Positions 31,318-40,009 of a stretch of 64,000 nt of DNA are shown here, in pieces (the first letter of the stretch is position 1; every line of letters begins with the position of its first letter). Source of the stretch: Cytobacillus oceanisediminis (GTDB taxonomy: Bacteria > Bacillota > Bacilli > Bacillales > Cytobacillaceae). The notes under the pieces are model-generated. The model was not told the DNA's origin. It saw nothing but the letters and a program-made list of their open reading frames with translations, and did no database searches. A program made the position numbers and the translations under genes. The DNA lies in NCBI RefSeq assembly GCF_022811925.1, contig NZ_CP065511.1, forward strand, positions 372,001 through 436,000. Direction: 5' to 3'.

Positions 31318-31816
31318 TTTTTAAGGAAAGGGCGCGGGACGGTTTCATTGAACTTGTTCTTTGCCCTTTTTCTATAAAAGCGGCTGTTTCCTTAATATGT
31401 TAGGAACGCCCACATCAGGCCAAAAACGAGCGTTACGATGAGCATGTACAGCTATTAAATAGGGATGGTTGAGTAATAGATTCCGCACCACCTGGTACAC
31501 TGTCTTGTCTAGCTCATGCACCTCTTCCGGAAAGAAGATTTGCGCCCGGCAGTTTACTGCCTGACGGAAAGAGGTGCAGGCTTTTTTAAATTTCTTTTGT
31601 TCATAAACCATAAGGAAATCGAGGTCTCTGAACAGTCATAGAATAGCAAGAACCAACCACCATACTGCGTCAGTATGAGCTTTTAATAGGGAGGCATAAT
31701 AGGCATCCAATAAGCTTAGATAGCAGAAATCCAGATTTTCTTGTGTATTACAAGTGTGGGAGAATGGTATCATTCAGCGCTTGCTATCCGGTAACATAAC
31801 CTATTATCGAACTATT
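31318..31816. other. Spacer after rplQ with nested stem-loops
   Basis: This stretch follows the ribosomal cluster. First comes a loose AAAGGGC...GCCCTTTTT stem (about 31325-31372), which may end the operon. A 79-codon frame reads leftward (31611-31372) but has no ribosome site and I do not recognise its sequence. It overlaps a long rightward stem-loop at 31517-31587. The rest (31600-31800) shows no recognisable gene. Confidence 0.5.
31517..31587 (+). terminator. Compound stem-loop with T-run
   Basis: TGCACCTCTTCCG pairs with CGGAAAGAGGTGCA. Inside lies a second perfect hairpin, GGCAG-TTTA-CTGCC. GGCTTTTTT follows. It looks like a rightward intrinsic terminator with a structured loop, about 200 bases past rplQ. 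Confidence 0.55.
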
Positions 31817-31847
31817 TAAAGCTCGCCAACAATGGCGGGTTTTTTCA
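31817..31847 (+). terminator. Terminator before ecfA1
   Basis: GCTCGCCA-ACAA-TGGCGGGTTTTTT forms a 7-8 bp stem with a T-run, about 65 bases before ecfA1. It would isolate the ECF operon from read-through. Confidence 0.8.
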
Positions 31848-31909
31848 TTAGGATTAAAATATTAGAGCAGAGCTGAAATAGAGAAGCAGAGCTGAGAGGA
31901 GGACTTCAC

Positions 31910-32749
31910 ATGAACGAGCCGCTGGTAGAATTGAAAAATGTTTCGTTTAAGTACGATGCAGAGACTGGATATGCGCTGCACAATGTCTCTTTCAATATAT
32001 TGAAAGGGGAATGGCTTGCTATTGTCGGCCATAATGGTTCGGGGAAATCAACACTAGCCAAACTGCTGAATGGCCTGCACTTTCCTCTGGAAGGCAGTAT
32101 AACAGTAGGCGGAATTCCATTGACCGAAGAGACCGTCTGGGAAACCAGAAAGAAGATCGGCATGGTTTTTCAGAATCCGGATAACCAGTTTGTCGGAACG
32201 ACTGTACAGGATGATGTGGCTTTTGGTTTAGAAAACCATGGAATTGAAAGAAATGACATGGTTCAGCGTGTTGCGCAATCACTGGAGAAAGTCAAAATGG
32301 AACAATTTCTTAATCAAGAGCCGCACCATCTATCTGGCGGCCAGAAACAAAGGGTGGCCATTGCAGGCGTCATCGCCTTAAGACCGGACATTATTATTCT
32401 GGACGAGTCAACCTCCATGCTTGACCCAAGAGGGCGTGAAGAGGTGCTCGAAACCGTCAGAGAGCTGAAGCAGGATTATCACATGACAGTCATCTCCATC
32501 ACTCATGATTTGGAGGAAGCTGCAAAGGCTGACCGCATCGTGGTTATGAACAAGGGACAGTTATATCGGGAAGGCACACCTGAGGAAATCTTTCAAATGG
32601 ATGAAGAGCTTGTAAAGCTGGGCCTGGATATTCCTTTTCCTGTGAAGCTAAGCAAGATATTAAGAGAAAAAGGATTGCCCTTATCAAGGCATTATTTATC
32701 TGAAGAAGAGTTGGTGGAAGAATTATGGACATCTCACTCCAAAATGTAG
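31910..32749 (+). CDS. ecfA1: ECF transporter ATPase EcfA1
   Basis: One of two ATPases of the shared energy-coupling module for vitamin uptake. It is 279 residues. Walker A is GHNGSGKST (about residues 42-50), Q-loop QNPDNQFV, signature LSGGQKQR and Walker B IIILDESTSMLD, followed by the H-loop SITHD. The second Walker B position reads DES rather than DEP, which is common in this subfamily. An ecfA2-ecfT-truA order after rplQ is standard in Bacillus. Its 3' end overlaps ecfA2 by 25 bases. Confidence 0.95.
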   Translation: MNEPLVELKNVSFKYDAETGYALHNVSFNILKGEWLAIVGHNGSGKSTLAKLLNGLHFPLEGSITVGGIPLTEETVWETRKKIGMVFQNPDNQFVGTTVQDDVAFGLENHGIERNDMVQRVAQSLEKVKMEQFLNQEPHHLSGGQKQRVAIAGVIALRPDIIILDESTSMLDPRGREEVLETVRELKQDYHMTVISITHDLEEAAKADRIVVMNKGQLYREGTPEEIFQMDEELVKLGLDIPFPVKLSKILREKGLPLSRHYLSEEELVEELWTSHSKM

Positions 32750-33594
32750 AATACCGGTATCAGGTCAATACGCCATTTGAACGCCTCGCGATAAAGGATG
32801 TTTCCATCGATATTCCATCAGGCACATTTCTGGCAATCATCGGTCATACCGGATCAGGCAAATCGACTGTCCTCCAGCATTTAAATGCCCTGCTTAAACC
32901 GACAGAAGGCCAGGTAGTGATTGGAGAGCGGATGATCACCTCGGAAAAGAAACAGAAAAACCTGAAGGAAATCCGCCAAAGGGTCGGAATCGTGTTTCAA
33001 TTTCCTGAGCATCAGCTGTTTGAGGAAACAGTCGAGAAAGATATTTGCTTTGGCCCGATGAACTTCGGAGTGTCAGAAGAGGAAGCCAAAAAAAGAGCAA
33101 GTGCGGCCATAAGCCAGGTGGGTCTGCCGGAGGAAATTCTGCGCAAGTCCCCATTTGACCTGTCAGGCGGCCAAATGAGACGGGTGGCGATAGCCGGAGT
33201 GCTGGCAATGGAGCCTGATGTCATTGTCCTGGATGAGCCTACTGCAGGGCTTGACCCGCGGGGCAGAAAAGAAATCATGGATATGTTCTACAGCCTGCAT
33301 GGGACAAGAGGGCTATCGACGGTGCTCGTTACACATAGCATGGAGGACGCCTCCCGCTATGCTGATCAGATTGTCATCATGCATAACGGGGAAGTGTACA
33401 AAAAGGGCACGCCTAAAGAAATCTTTTCTTCACCGGAAGGCTTGCTTAAGCTTGGCCTCGATGTTCCGGAGGTTGTCCGTTTTCAGCTGAAAATGGAAAA
33501 ATTACTTAACATCCGTTTCTCTAAGACATGTCTGACAATGGATGAGCTGACGGATGAGATTGCTGCTGCGATGAAAAGGGGGGCACCTAAATGA
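32725..33594 (+). CDS. ecfA2: ECF transporter ATPase EcfA2
   Basis: The second ATPase of the ECF module (289 residues), which dimerises with EcfA1. Walker A is GHTGSGKST (about residues 41-49), Q-loop QFPEHQLFEETV, signature LSGGQMRR and Walker B VIVLDEPTAGLDP. The H-loop is VTHSME. Overlap with both neighbours (25 and 4 bases) indicates coupled synthesis in equal amounts. Confidence 0.95.
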   Translation: MDISLQNVEYRYQVNTPFERLAIKDVSIDIPSGTFLAIIGHTGSGKSTVLQHLNALLKPTEGQVVIGERMITSEKKQKNLKEIRQRVGIVFQFPEHQLFEETVEKDICFGPMNFGVSEEEAKKRASAAISQVGLPEEILRKSPFDLSGGQMRRVAIAGVLAMEPDVIVLDEPTAGLDPRGRKEIMDMFYSLHGTRGLSTVLVTHSMEDASRYADQIVIMHNGEVYKKGTPKEIFSSPEGLLKLGLDVPEVVRFQLKMEKLLNIRFSKTCLTMDELTDEIAAAMKRGAPK

Positions 33595-34388
33595 TGGATA
33601 AAATGATTTTTGGGCGTTATGTTCCGGCCGAATCTGTCCTCCACAGGATGGATCCCCGTTCTAAGCTAGTCCTTATTTTGTTATTCGTGTGCATTGTCTT
33701 CCTGGCAAATAATATGCTGACGTACGGCTTACTGACGGTTTATACCTTTTTGATGATTGCTTTATCGAAGGTGCCGATCCGGTTTATCTATACAGGGTTA
33801 AAACCGGTCCTTCTGCTTGTTATTTTTACTTTATTCCTCCACTTGTTTTTGACAAAAGAGGGTGAAGTTCTCTTTCGGTTTGGTTGGATTACAATCTATG
33901 AAGAAGGTTTGAGACAGGGGATTTTCATTTCATTACGCTTCTTCCTTCTCATTCTGATGACTTCCATTCTGACTTTGACCACGACCCCGATTGAAATTAC
34001 GGATGGTCTGGAAAGCCTGCTGGCTCCATTGAATAAAATCAAGTTTCCGGTGCATGAACTGGCTTTAATGATGTCGATTTCCCTTCGCTTTATCCCGACA
34101 CTCATGCAGGAAACGGATAAAATCATGAAAGCTCAGACAGCCAGGGGAGTCGATTTTACAAGCGGTCCGATTAAAGACCGTATTAAAGCCATTATTCCTC
34201 TCTTGATCCCTTTGTTTGTCAGTTCGTTTAAACGGGCTGAAGAGCTTGCTGTAGCGATGGAGTCACGCGGCTATAGAGGTGGGGAAGGCAGAACGAAATA
34301 CAGGCAGCTTAACTGGGGTCTGAAGGATACGGCAATGCTGGCAATGCTTGCAGCCCTGACCCTGGTGTTAATCCTGCTGAGGACGTAA
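33591..34388 (+). CDS. ecfT: ECF transporter transmembrane subunit EcfT
   Basis: EcfT (265 residues) joins the ATPases to exchangeable substrate-binding S components. Four to five hydrophobic segments are visible (about residues 25-75, 100-130 and 240-262). The two coupling helices end in the family Ala-Arg-Gly-type motifs: AQTARGVDF and MESRGYRGG. S components are not encoded here, so this is the shared module used with unlinked vitamin S proteins. It overlaps ecfA2 by ATGA. Confidence 0.95.
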   Translation: MMDKMIFGRYVPAESVLHRMDPRSKLVLILLFVCIVFLANNMLTYGLLTVYTFLMIALSKVPIRFIYTGLKPVLLLVIFTLFLHLFLTKEGEVLFRFGWITIYEEGLRQGIFISLRFFLLILMTSILTLTTTPIEITDGLESLLAPLNKIKFPVHELALMMSISLRFIPTLMQETDKIMKAQTARGVDFTSGPIKDRIKAIIPLLIPLFVSSFKRAEELAVAMESRGYRGGEGRTKYRQLNWGLKDTAMLAMLAALTLVLILLRT

Positions 34389-34400
34389 TGGGGTGACCTT

Positions 34401-35138
34401 ATGCAAAGATTTAAATGTAATGTGACGTATGACGGCACCCATTTTGCAGGCTATCAGGTGCAGCCTGGCAAGCGGACTGTACAGGGAGAGCTGGAAAGGG
34501 CCTTAAAGAAGCTTCATAAAGGTGAAGACATCAAGGTTACTGCCTCAGGCAGAACCGATGCGGGTGTCCATGCAAGGGGCCAGGTGATCCATTTCGATTC
34601 CCCTTTGAATATTCCTATTAAAAAATGGGAAATCGCCCTTAATTCACTGCTGCCGGATGATGTGGCCATAATAGGGACGGAGACAGTGGCTGCTGACTTC
34701 CATGTCCGTTTTGATGCGAAAGGGAAGGAATACCGGTACTTCGTGCATCGAACCTCCGGGAGAGACCCTTTTAAACGTCATTATGCCTATCAGTACCCGT
34801 ATCACTTAAATACGGATGCTATCAAACAAGCGGCAGCGGATTTAATAGGGACACATGATTTTACAAGCTTCTGCTCCGCCAAGACGGAAGTGGAGGATAA
34901 GGTCAGGGAACTTCAGGAGGTAGAGGTGCACGAAAATGAGGATATGCTAATCTTCCGCTTTAGAGGCACCGGATTCTTATATAATATGGTCCGCATTCTG
35001 GCCGGCACACTTCTTGAAGTTGGCTCAGGGGAAAGAGACCCCGATTCCATGCCATCTGTTCTTAAGGAAAAAAACAGATCAGCTGCAGGAAAAACAGCGC
35101 CTCCCCAAGGTTTATATTTGTGGAAAGTTTTTTATTAA
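34401..35138 (+). CDS. truA: tRNA pseudouridine(38-40) synthase TruA
   Basis: The enzyme makes pseudouridine at positions 38-40 of the tRNA anticodon arm. It is 245 residues. The catalytic Asp lies in ASGRTDAGVHARGQVIHF (about residues 49-66). KEYRYFVHR and FRFRGTGFLYNMVRILAGTL are TruA motifs. It is 12 bases after ecfT and cotranscribed. Confidence 0.95.
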   Translation: MQRFKCNVTYDGTHFAGYQVQPGKRTVQGELERALKKLHKGEDIKVTASGRTDAGVHARGQVIHFDSPLNIPIKKWEIALNSLLPDDVAIIGTETVAADFHVRFDAKGKEYRYFVHRTSGRDPFKRHYAYQYPYHLNTDAIKQAAADLIGTHDFTSFCSAKTEVEDKVRELQEVEVHENEDMLIFRFRGTGFLYNMVRILAGTLLEVGSGERDPDSMPSVLKEKNRSAAGKTAPPQGLYLWKVFY

Positions 35139-35238
35139 AATTTTGGAAAAAACAAATGAGGAACCGCGAGGGCGCGTTGTAAAGCCAAACTCATATAAAA
35201 AAAGATTTTAAAACAACTAAACCAGGTGTAACATTCGC

Positions 35239-35267
35239 TTGACATTGGACTGTCAAAGTTATATTAT
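35239..35267 (+). promoter_or_regulatory. Sigma-A promoter of rplM-rpsI
   Basis: TTGACA (35239-35244), 17 bases, TATTAT (35262-35267), about 100 bases before rplM. Confidence 0.8.
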
Positions 35268-35279
35268 AGCATATGGTAT

Positions 35280-35362
35280 TATTATTAAAACCACGATAAG
35301 CCCCGGAACTTATTGTGTCGAATAGATAAACCAAAAAATGATTATGAATGGAATTATTAGGA
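35280..35362 (+). promoter_or_regulatory. Ribosomal protein L13 leader RNA
   Basis: The leader contains AACCACGATAAGCCCCGGAA, then CTTATTGTGTCGAATAGATAAACC. ATAAG/CTTAT can pair around the GCCCCGGAA loop. The pattern matches the Bacillus L13 leader found ahead of rplM-rpsI; autoregulation by L13 is the presumed role. Confidence 0.7.
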
Positions 35363-35371
35363 GGGAAACTG

Positions 35372-35809
35372 ATGCGTACAACGTTTATGGCGAATTCAAA
35401 CAATATCGAACGTAAATGGTACGTGATTGATGCTGAAGGCAAAACTCTTGGTCGTCTTGCTAGTGAAGTTGCATCAATTCTACGTGGTAAACATAAACCA
35501 ACTTATACACCACATGTTGATACTGGTGATCATGTAATTCTTATCAATGCTTCAAAAATCGAACTTACTGGGAAAAAGCTTACTGACAAGATCTACTACC
35601 GTCACAGCATGCACCCAGGCGGTCTAAAAACAAGAACTGCTCTTGAAATGCGTACAAACTACCCTGAGAGAATGCTTGAGCTTGCAATCAAAGGCATGCT
35701 TCCAAAGAACTCTCTTGGTCGTCAAATGTTCAAGAAATTACACGTATATGCTGGTAGCGAACATAAGCACCAAGCACAACAACCTGAAGTTTACGAACTT
35801 CGTGGATAA
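35372..35809 (+). CDS. rplM: 50S ribosomal protein L13
   Basis: L13 (145 residues) is an early assembly protein. It begins [40 protein letters not shown] and [20 protein letters not shown] are conserved. The in-frame start at 35348 precedes the GGAGGG ribosome site, so ATG 35372 is chosen and gives the family length. Confidence 0.96.
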   Translation: MRTTFMANSNNIERKWYVIDAEGKTLGRLASEVASILRGKHKPTYTPHVDTGDHVILINASKIELTGKKLTDKIYYRHSMHPGGLKTRTALEMRTNYPERMLELAIKGMLPKNSLGRQMFKKLHVYAGSEHKHQAQQPEVYELRG

Positions 35810-35829
35810 TTTTTAGGGAGGTTATTAAC

Positions 35830-36222
35830 TTGGCACAGGTTCAATATATTGGTACTGGTCGTCGTAAGAGCTCCGTTGCACGTGTTCGTTTAGTTCCAGG
35901 CGACGGTAAAATCATCATCAATGGTCGTGAAATCACAGATTACATTCCTTTTGCAGCTTTACGTGAAGTTGTAAAACAGCCGCTTGTAGCTACTGAAACT
36001 GTTAACAGCTACGACATTCTTGTAAATGTAAACGGCGGTGGATACACTGGTCAAGCTGGCGCAATCCGCCACGGCATCGCTCGTGCATTGCTTCAAGCAG
36101 ATCCAGAATTCCGTCCAACATTAAAGCGCGCAGGACTATTAACTCGTGACGCACGTATGAAAGAGCGTAAGAAATACGGTCTTAAAGGTGCTCGTCGTGC
36201 TCCTCAGTTCTCAAAGCGTTAA
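35830..36222 (+). CDS. rpsI: 30S ribosomal protein S9
   Basis: S9 (130 residues) reaches the P-site tRNA anticodon with its C-terminal tail, [17 protein letters not shown], which ends in the universal Ser-Lys-Arg. [20 protein letters not shown] is the N-terminal hallmark. It starts at TTG 35830 with GGGAGG upstream, as in B. subtilis. Confidence 0.97.
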   Translation: MAQVQYIGTGRRKSSVARVRLVPGDGKIIINGREITDYIPFAALREVVKQPLVATETVNSYDILVNVNGGGYTGQAGAIRHGIARALLQADPEFRPTLKRAGLLTRDARMKERKKYGLKGARRAPQFSKR

Positions 36223-36233
36223 TTATCAGCGTT

Positions 36234-36270
36234 TCAAAGACTCTCAACTTTTGGTTGGGGGTTTTTTTAT
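36234..36270 (+). terminator. Terminator after rpsI
   Basis: ACTCTCAAC-TTTTG-GTTGGGGGT with a TTTTTTTATT tail, 15 bases after the rpsI stop. Confidence 0.85.
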
Positions 36271-36390
36271 TGTTTAAAAAGTATTAGCCTGACCTAATCC
36301 ACACTTTCTTCCATAAATTAAGGGTTTTGCGGAGGACAAGAATTAATCATCCACATAATATATATTATTAATACAAACTATGAGATAAGG

Positions 36391-36933
36391 ATGTGGACAA
36401 AAATCAATATTAAAGAGATAGAAACAAAAAATGAACTCATTGGCTATGGATCTCAGGGTAAAGTATACAAATTGTCTCCTGATAGATGCATCAAAATTTA
36501 TTTAAAAGAAAAGCATGCCAAGATGGAAGCAAAAGTGCTCAGGTCTGCAACGTCATCTCGTTTTTTTCCAAAAATATATGAAACAGGCCCTAATTATAAT
36601 GTTATGGAGTATATAAAGGGCAGAACATTAAATAACTATTTAGAAAAAGAAGGTAAACTCAGTAACGAAATAATTAAAGAAATAGTAATGATGCTAAAAG
36701 AAATGGAGCGATTAAACTTTACGAGAGTAGACGCACGACTGCGCCATATTTTCATAACGAATGAAAACAAAATTAAAGTAATAGACCATGTAAATAGCTT
36801 TAAGATTAGTTCCAATTATCCCAAACACCTGTTTAGAGGGCTAAAAAAGCTAGGGCATCTTCAATTCTTCCTCGAAGAGGCCAATAAATTTGAATCAGAA
36901 CTCTGCATGAGATGGAGGAAAGTAAATTCTTAG
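36391..36933 (+). CDS. Small protein kinase-like protein
   Basis: A 180-residue protein with a minimal kinase fold. The glycine loop is IGYGSQGKVYKL (about 17-28), the ATP lysine K35 in CIKIY, the helix-C Glu near E46, hinge VMEYIKGRTL (71-80), catalytic Asp114 in RVDARLRHIF, and metal Asp132 in VIDHVNSF in place of DFG. The usual catalytic-loop Asn is His119. It resembles the short YrzF/YbdM kinase-like family of Bacillus, whose substrates are unknown. The C-lobe is truncated. The start is uncertain, because AAGG abuts the ATG. AT-rich codons and its position between rpsI and the proline genes suggest acquisition. Confidence 0.65.
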   Translation: MWTKINIKEIETKNELIGYGSQGKVYKLSPDRCIKIYLKEKHAKMEAKVLRSATSSRFFPKIYETGPNYNVMEYIKGRTLNNYLEKEGKLSNEIIKEIVMMLKEMERLNFTRVDARLRHIFITNENKIKVIDHVNSFKISSNYPKHLFRGLKKLGHLQFFLEEANKFESELCMRWRKVNS

Positions 36934-37141
36934 TAGTGTTCCGCAGTTCTTAAAGCATTAATCCACGTTACAAAGACTCATTTATTGTTATCCCCTATTC
37001 CACCTGCTTAATGGCTTTCCTCTTCACCATCAAACTCAAGGAATAGCAGAGCGATTAGATTCACATTTTGGTAGATAATCTCCAAATAGCTATGTGCTGC
37101 ATATACTTTAACTAGGTCCATATATTAAGGGAGAGATTGCT

Positions 37142-37597
37142 TTGAACGTCGCTATAAATACTTCGTTAAGTTTACCCATTCCGTCGCGATGGGGACTTAG
37201 CACCAATATTGCAGGGAGACCCATGGTAATGGGTGTTCTTACATTTGATTCGATCTCAGGCAATAGGGTAACGGGTACAGCCAATTTCAGAGGTACACCG
37301 CTTTTAATCACTGGATCATGGGATGAAAACACACAAAGGGTTAGTTTTGATACCCCTTTTGCTTCATTTTCTGGTTTATTGCAAAACTTTGATGATCCAG
37401 CCATTAGGATCCGTCATTTAATATTAAGCGGAAGATTTCTCATGAAGGCTCCTTCCTTACAGGCAGGGGAGAGTGGAGAATGGGTTGCTGCTACAGATAT
37501 TCCTCTTACCGGACCCCCAACCAAAACAGGTGGGCTGCCGCCAGTAGGAGTTTTTCTAACATCTGATTTGCTTTATAATAATCAGCGGTTATATTAA
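37142..37597 (+). CDS. Uncharacterised 151-residue protein
   Basis: I do not recognise this gene with confidence. From TTG 37142 (AAGGGAGAG upstream) it encodes a 151-residue protein with no cysteine, signal peptide or membrane helix. Alternating hydrophobic strands (VMGVLTFDSISGNRVTGTAN, PLLITGSWDENTQRVSFDTP) suggest an all-beta fold; the TGTANFRG...ITGSWDE pattern recalls small lipocalin-like barrels, but this is only a resemblance. The C-terminal half holds a proline/glycine-rich stretch (LTGPPTKTGGLPPVG). A terminator follows closely, supporting a single-gene transcript. Similar small proteins of unknown role occur in other Bacillus by my recollection. Confidence 0.6.
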   Translation: MNVAINTSLSLPIPSRWGLSTNIAGRPMVMGVLTFDSISGNRVTGTANFRGTPLLITGSWDENTQRVSFDTPFASFSGLLQNFDDPAIRIRHLILSGRFLMKAPSLQAGESGEWVAATDIPLTGPPTKTGGLPPVGVFLTSDLLYNNQRLY

Positions 37598-37621
37598 GCC
37601 CCTAGTTTGAAATTCATGGCA

Positions 37622-37656
37622 CAAGACTCTTAGCCAAAAGCTGGAGTCTTTTTTAT
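37622..37656 (+). terminator. Terminator after the 151-residue gene
   Basis: AAGACTC...GAGTCTT (7 bp) with an inner GC/GC pair, then TTTTTTATT. Confidence 0.8.
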
Positions 37657-37993
37657 TACATAAAAGTCCTCTTATTTAAGTGGTCATTATCAAGCCAGTG
37701 TTAAGCTTAATAAAGGTGCTCGTCTTTTCACTGACACTTTTGTTTGAGCTAAATATGAAATAAATGGAAATTTTTATTTCAGCAAATATCGGCCGTAGAA
37801 GGGATTATCCAGCTTGAGAGAGTCTAAGGTGATGTTCACAGATAAATGTTAACGTTTTCTTTCACTATCTCGCCCATATCCTCCCGTCTTTCCCCAATAC
37901 CCTTGAATATGTATTTGAGCATGTTACGATAGATAACGTTGATAAAATACGAACGGTTATACGAACAGTTTGTTCATCTTAAGGAGGATGTCC
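37657..37993. other. Upstream region of the proline operon
   Basis: This stretch has no open gene. I looked for a tRNA-Pro T-box: no AGGGTGGNACCGCG-like element and no terminator precede proC. A candidate promoter lies at 37903-37930. The remainder is AT-rich, with a few direct CGAAC repeats near 37950-37970. Confidence 0.55.
37903..37930 (+). promoter_or_regulatory. Candidate promoter of proC-proB-proA
   Basis: TTGAAT (37903-37908), a 16-base spacer and TACGAT (37925-37930), 64 bases before proC. It is only a moderate match to the sigma-A consensus. Confidence 0.4.
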
Positions 37994-38836
37994 ATGTTAG
38001 CCAATAAAACAATTGCTTTTTTAGGAGCAGGGTCAATGGCGGAATCAATGATTTCGGGAGTCATTACAGCAGAAAAAATGTCACCCGATCGAGTATTTGT
38101 AACGAATAGGAGCAATGGAGACAGACTGGAAGAGATTCATGATAAGTACGGTGTGAGTGTGATGCCGCAAAGCGAGCTTCCATTTGAGCAGATAGATTTA
38201 TTCATTTTAGCCATGAAACCAAAAGGTGCAGAGGAAGCCCTTTGTTCGATTAAAGATAAATTACATCCCGGCCAGGTGATTCTTTCTGTTTTGGCAGGCA
38301 TTACAACTGAGTTCATGGAAGACCATTTAAATCCGGGACAGCAGGTTGTGCGTGTGATGCCGAATACTTCGAGCATGATTCAGGAATCTGCGACGGCTGT
38401 CGTGGCAGGCAAGAAAACCAGCATGGCCAATGTCGAATTGGTTAAGGAATTGCTGGAATGCATGGGGGAAGTCTATCTCATCGATGAAGACCAAATGGAT
38501 GTTTTTACGGGTTTAGCTGGAAGCGGCCCTGCTTACTTCTATTATTTGATGGAAAATATGGAGCGGGTAGGGGTACAAAAAGGTATGGATGAAGAGACCG
38601 TACGAAAAATTGTCGCCCAGACGATTTTTGGAGCAGCTAAGATGGTGCTTGAAAAGGAAGAAGCTCCAACTTCTCTTAGAGAGAAAGTGACTTCTCCAAA
38701 TGGCACGACCGCTTCAGGACTTGAAGCCTTAAGGAGATACAATGGAGGCGAAGCCATCACACAGGCAGTGGAGCATGCCGCCAAACGTTCAAAGGAGATC
38801 AGCAAAGAATTGGAAGGCGCCCTTGTCACTTCCTAA
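37994..38836 (+). CDS. proC: Pyrroline-5-carboxylate reductase
   Basis: The last step of proline synthesis: P5C + NAD(P)H to proline. It is 280 residues. The Rossmann motif is FLGAGSMAESMISG (about residues 8-21). The C-terminal dimer domain has FTGLAGSGPAYFYYLMENME and VTSPNGTTASGLEAL, the family signature. ATG 37994 follows AAGGAGGATG; upstream in-frame starts (37970, 37988) fall before or in the ribosome site. It leads a three-gene operon with proB and proA. Confidence 0.93.
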   Translation: MLANKTIAFLGAGSMAESMISGVITAEKMSPDRVFVTNRSNGDRLEEIHDKYGVSVMPQSELPFEQIDLFILAMKPKGAEEALCSIKDKLHPGQVILSVLAGITTEFMEDHLNPGQQVVRVMPNTSSMIQESATAVVAGKKTSMANVELVKELLECMGEVYLIDEDQMDVFTGLAGSGPAYFYYLMENMERVGVQKGMDEETVRKIVAQTIFGAAKMVLEKEEAPTSLREKVTSPNGTTASGLEALRRYNGGEAITQAVEHAAKRSKEISKELEGALVTS

Positions 38837-38872
38837 GGGAGATGGGATTTATAAGTTCACAGGAGGTATTGG

Positions 38873-39991
38873 ATGTTGATTAAAGAAAAGCAGATAAAAA
38901 GAGTTGTTATTAAGATCGGAAGCAGCTCACTAACAAGCATGCATGGGGAGATCAGCCGCAGAAAGCTTGAAAAATTTGCGGAGCAAATTGTCGAGCTGAA
39001 GGATGCTGGCTATGAAACAGCTGTTGTGTCATCAGGTGCTGTAGCAGCAGGCTATCGGAAGCTAGGCTGCCTTGACCGTCCTTCTTCCCTTCCGGAAAAA
39101 CAGGCTGCAGCTTCAATTGGCCAGGGCTTATTAATGGAATCTTACTCAGAACTCTTTTTATCTCATGGTTATGTAGCGTCACAAATCTTAATTACAAGAA
39201 GCGATTTCTCCGATGAAAAGCGTTATGGCAATATGCATAACACCTTGAATGTGCTGCTTGAGCGCGGAATCATTCCGATTATAAATGAAAATGACACGGT
39301 TACGGTTGACCGCTTGCGCTTCGGGGACAATGATACCCTGGCGGCAAAAGTGGCCGGTCTGATCGATGCTGATTTATTGATTATTTTATCAGACATTGAC
39401 GGCCTCTATGACAGCAACCCCAATGACAATCCTAATGCAAGCCTTCTGGAGAGGGTTCACAGCATTACACCTGAAATTGAATCTGCTGCAGGAGGATCTG
39501 GAAGTGCTGTAGGAACAGGCGGCATGAAGTCAAAAATCCAGGCAGTGAAAATTGCGATGGCTGCGGGAATTGACTCCTTTTTAGGAAAAGCAGGTACGGA
39601 AAATATTTTAATGGAAGCTGTGGAAGGCAGGGCAAAAGGAACCTACTTTAAGCCGGAACCGGATGCGTTCAATCTGGATAATCAGAAACAGTGGATTGCA
39701 TTCCACTCAGGCCCTGAAGGCAAGGTGACCATCAGTTCCCATGGGATAGAGGCCATTGTGGAACATCAAGAAAACCTGTATCGCTCTGATATTCAGGAAG
39801 TAAAAGGGCGATTTAAGGATGGCGCAGTTGTCCGCATTCTGGATGAAGAGGGAAAAGAAATCGGCCTCGGCCGCATTAATTATTCAAACGAACAGTTAAG
39901 TGACCATACAGCAGATGAAGAGCTTGAACCGGCCATTGCTCAGGAAACGTTTGTATGTTCCCGCGACTTTAAGCTGCCGGCACTTGTTTAA
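38873..39991 (+). CDS. proB: Glutamate 5-kinase
   Basis: The first step of proline synthesis, ATP + glutamate to glutamyl phosphate. It is 372 residues. The N-terminal amino-acid kinase domain begins VVIKIGSSSLTSMHGEISRR; INENDTVTVDRLRFGDNDTL (about residues 140-160) and GTGGMKSKIQAVKIA are substrate and ATP motifs. A C-terminal PUA domain at about 275-365 (GIEAIVEHQENLYRSDIQEV) is present, as in full-length enzymes. Proline feedback is expected for this family. AGGAGG precedes the ATG. Confidence 0.94.
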   Translation: MLIKEKQIKRVVIKIGSSSLTSMHGEISRRKLEKFAEQIVELKDAGYETAVVSSGAVAAGYRKLGCLDRPSSLPEKQAAASIGQGLLMESYSELFLSHGYVASQILITRSDFSDEKRYGNMHNTLNVLLERGIIPIINENDTVTVDRLRFGDNDTLAAKVAGLIDADLLIILSDIDGLYDSNPNDNPNASLLERVHSITPEIESAAGGSGSAVGTGGMKSKIQAVKIAMAAGIDSFLGKAGTENILMEAVEGRAKGTYFKPEPDAFNLDNQKQWIAFHSGPEGKVTISSHGIEAIVEHQENLYRSDIQEVKGRFKDGAVVRILDEEGKEIGLGRINYSNEQLSDHTADEELEPAIAQETFVCSRDFKLPALV

Positions 39992-40009
39992 ACTATTAGG
40001 AGGGATTCA

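Noticed and set aside
31372..31611. 79-codon minus-strand frame after rplQ
   Set aside because: No ribosome site precedes its ATG, the translated sequence is not recognisable, and it overlaps a strong terminator-like stem on the plus strand. Kept only as part of a spacer description.
37680..37740. Possible transposase remnant before proC
   Set aside because: A stretch with a vague resemblance to insertion-sequence ends, but no frame, inverted repeats or target duplication to support it.
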